A stretch of DNA of 64,000 nucleotides from Marsupella aquatica (lineage: Eukaryota; Marchantiophyta): the NCBI GenBank assembly GCA_973895155.1, contig OZ316895.1, positions 17,236,001-17,300,000 of the forward strand, read 5' to 3'. The number at the start of each line of letters is the position of its first letter. Positions within the stretch are counted from its first letter, which is position 1. The notes beneath the pieces were generated by a model, which was not told the DNA's origin, did no database searches, and was given only the letters and a program-made list of their open reading frames with translations. Made by a program: the position numbers and the translations under genes. Below, piece by piece: positions 61,755 through 64,000 of the stretch.

Positions 61755-63211
61755 CTAGTCGAACAGACTGAATCCCATGTCGTCGTCAGATTCTTCCTTC
61801 TCTTCCTCCTTCTCTTCAACCTTAGCAGCAGCAGCAGGGGCAGCCGACTCGGTGGTAGCCACTGGAGCAGCAACGATGAACTTGCTGGGATCCTAGAGAA
61901 ATGAACAAATTTAATGTCATTAATTAAAGAGTCCTCCCCAAGACACACAGATAACGCTCGCCAACAAAGAGCTGGACAACGATTTCAGCAACAGTAAAGT
62001 ATGACCTCCAACTCGGGATTAGCATACCTTGAGAATCTCCTTAATGGTATCGGCTTGAGGAAAGGAATACTCAGTAGCCAAAGACACGGACACCACGTTC
62101 TTGAACGCATTGACGAACATGTGTGGCGCAGCAGCAAGCGTGGGATAGCTGAGACCCAAGGAGAGGGCAGCAACGTTCGAAACACCAGCAGAAAACTTGG
62201 CAATGAGGTCCTCCTCCGTGAGATCCAAAACCTCGGGGCTGAAAACGGAGCCGTTGTCGTAAACTGAAACCACCACTAGACCGTATGAGAAAGGCCTAAT
62301 CCCTAGCTTGGCCAGGAGAGCAGCCTCGGAGGAGCCCACCTTGTCACCCTTGTGGATAAGTTCAACAGGTGCAACAATCTCGACAGTACCCTTGTTAATC
62401 TTGGTGGGAATGTTGAGAACCTGTCAATGCCATTAGGAGAGCAGCGTTAGTACCAGAGGTGATCAGCCAAACCGAAGTATCGCTCTAATGATCTCTCATG
62501 GTCCTGCAAGTATGATCGCCTCCAGGAGTCCTCACCTCCCTGTTAGCTCCATCTACCTCATCACTCAGCTTATGAAACTTGTTCTCGTGTGCTAGCACTT
62601 TGGACAGGTAAGAGACCTGTCCAACACATTACTCTGCGGGTCCTGGGAAAAGCCAAGGCAGTGGAAACGAGTGGCCAAGACAGTGAGTTCACCGACTCGG
62701 CAACCGATACATCTAATGCTAAGAATTCGACAACGAGCTGCTGACAAGTCTGAGGAAAGAAGGATCATCTGGCAAGCTAGGTGCCCACTCGGGCCAGCAG
62801 TCCAGTCACCATTATTGATCACCATTCAGTCCACTCTACCCTACAAGCCAACGCAGCAATTCACACAAGGAGTACGAAGGGGAGAACTTCCGATTACGAA
62901 CCTGGAAGAAAGACGTCTGAGATGGGTCAAGACCGGTGTTTCCGGGGGGAACAACCACATCGATGGGTGCAACCAATCCGACACGGGCAGGGGCTCCAAC
63001 CTGTGAACCGAGCAAGATGAGTACCTCGTCCCATAAACGCTCAAAGGAGCTTGCTAGCTTCAAGCTGGAATACTCGGCGACATGATTGACTCGGCGGACA
63101 TGGAGGGAAGGAAGCTATTAGCAGGGCAATCACAAAGAGTACCTTATACTTTCCGACTTCCTCGCTCACTTCCTTGAGGTCACCCTTGGTGAAAATGAGA
63201 CCAACATTCCC
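61755..63211 (-). CDS. RPP0: 60S acidic ribosomal protein P0 (uL10), 3' part
   Basis: P0 anchors the P1/P2 stalk to the GTPase-associated centre of the large ribosomal subunit and so helps recruit elongation factors. Four exons are visible on the minus strand: 63211-63143, 63000-62902, 62420-62028 and 61892-61755, together 232 residues in consistent phase. They read [86 protein letters not shown] and the acidic tail [12 protein letters not shown] shared by P-stalk proteins. The N-terminal 85 or so residues (start and rRNA-binding part) are not found in 63212-64000. They must lie past the window edge, so the upstream intron exceeds 790 bp. Confidence 0.95.
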
Positions 63212-64000
63212 CTGGAAAACCAAATCAATCAACGAACGTTGAGGTTGAGTGCTTGGATATGTCAGCTAGGAAATTTTTGATGAGAACTACAAAAGCCAAT
63301 CAAAATTTGATGAGAACCACAACAGCCAATCACTCCGAAAATTCACCAAAGTATGGACATTTGACTGCAGTTCGGATGACCCGGAAAGCCTTCATCTTCC
63401 TATGTATGCGTTTGTGGATCTGCTCTGCTGGACAGACCCTAACAGAAATCAGGTTTCTCCACCATCCCAGCAGGGTGATTTAGGCCCGTTTCGTGGACCA
63501 ACCTGACCCATCCTCCATCCAATAATACTTCCCGTAACCACAATGGAGACTAAGTGTTCGTGTCCGCAAGATCAAGCAGGTCCTGAACACTGAATTTGAA
63601 AAACCAACCTTGTATGAAATCTTAAGGCCCTTTGTTTAAAAGTCTGGCAAACTATCTGGCTCTATCTACCGACTTATCGACAATATCCTCAGACCAAACC
63701 AAACCAAAACAAAACAAAACGAAAGATGAAACTACACAACGCATTTAAATTGAGGTCCTGTACATTGCCAACATAGTCAAATCATTTCCACCATAGCTTG
63801 TTTCTGATGCCTGTTCACAGCGGCTCTATTTTCCCTTGGAAGTTTTTCAACCTAAATTCTGTCTGACCTTCAAAATTCTCTTGCTAACAACACTTGGCAG
63901 GGGTCCGGGAGATTGATGAAATGCCAATTTCACTCTAGGGTAGTGCGATACAGTTTGATGAGAAATGCAGTGAAAGAGCTCGAATGTACAACAAAGAGGT
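63212..64000 (-). other. Presumed intron of P0
   Basis: No P0 N-terminal coding sequence is visible here. A short duplication, caaaatttgatgagaac, occurs near 63270 and 63301, and an (CAAAA)n tract lies at 63695-63722. Nothing else is recognised. Confidence 0.5.

Overview
This is a nuclear fragment from a land plant that still carries the plastid peptidoglycan pathway. The genes are intron-rich, introns are mostly 100-450 bp (a few over 1 kb), the spacers are AT-rich, and the recognisable proteins are plastid or cytosolic plant types. MurD together with an expanded LRR-Roc-COR family points to a bryophyte, most likely a moss. A lycophyte or gymnosperm cannot be excluded, and I cannot name the species.

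Layout: 1.4-6.3 kb (-) plastid MurD ligase, about 13-14 exons; 10.3-13.6 kb (+) an 11-exon gene for a 288-residue secretory-pathway membrane protein of unknown function; 15.5-18.6 kb (-) DEG1-type thylakoid protease, 8 exons; 19.2 kb a small palindromic transposon (MITE) with a perfect 8-bp target-site duplication; 21.2-26.5 kb a rearranged block; 31.4-35.5 kb and 40.8-44.8 kb (-) two tandemly duplicated LRR-Roc-COR (Roco) GTPase genes; 52.0-57.0 kb (+) exons of an unrecognised hydrophilic protein gene; 61.8 kb to beyond the right edge (-) ribosomal stalk protein P0 (uL10), 3' part only.

The rearranged block is the most unusual part. A roughly 830-860 bp inverted repeat flanks an intronless deaminase gene and the second exon of a Tic20 translocon gene. 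The right arm is the first intron of Tic20 plus the first bases of exon 2. The left arm is a copy that fuses, at a short microhomology, to fragments of a leucine-rich-repeat gene. Its other side abuts a relic of the Roco 3' flank, so a third Roco locus probably once lay at 21.2 kb.

Three genes (MurD, DEG1, Tic20) encode plastid functions: envelope peptidoglycan synthesis, lumenal protein quality control and protein import. They have independent promoters and nothing suggests co-regulation beyond neighbourhood. The remaining sequence is AT-rich spacer with many local tandem duplications (30-130 bp units) and microsatellites. No tRNA, rRNA, CRISPR or intact autonomous transposon was recognised. 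All exon boundaries were inferred by eye from protein similarity, GT/AG sites and phase, without transcript data.
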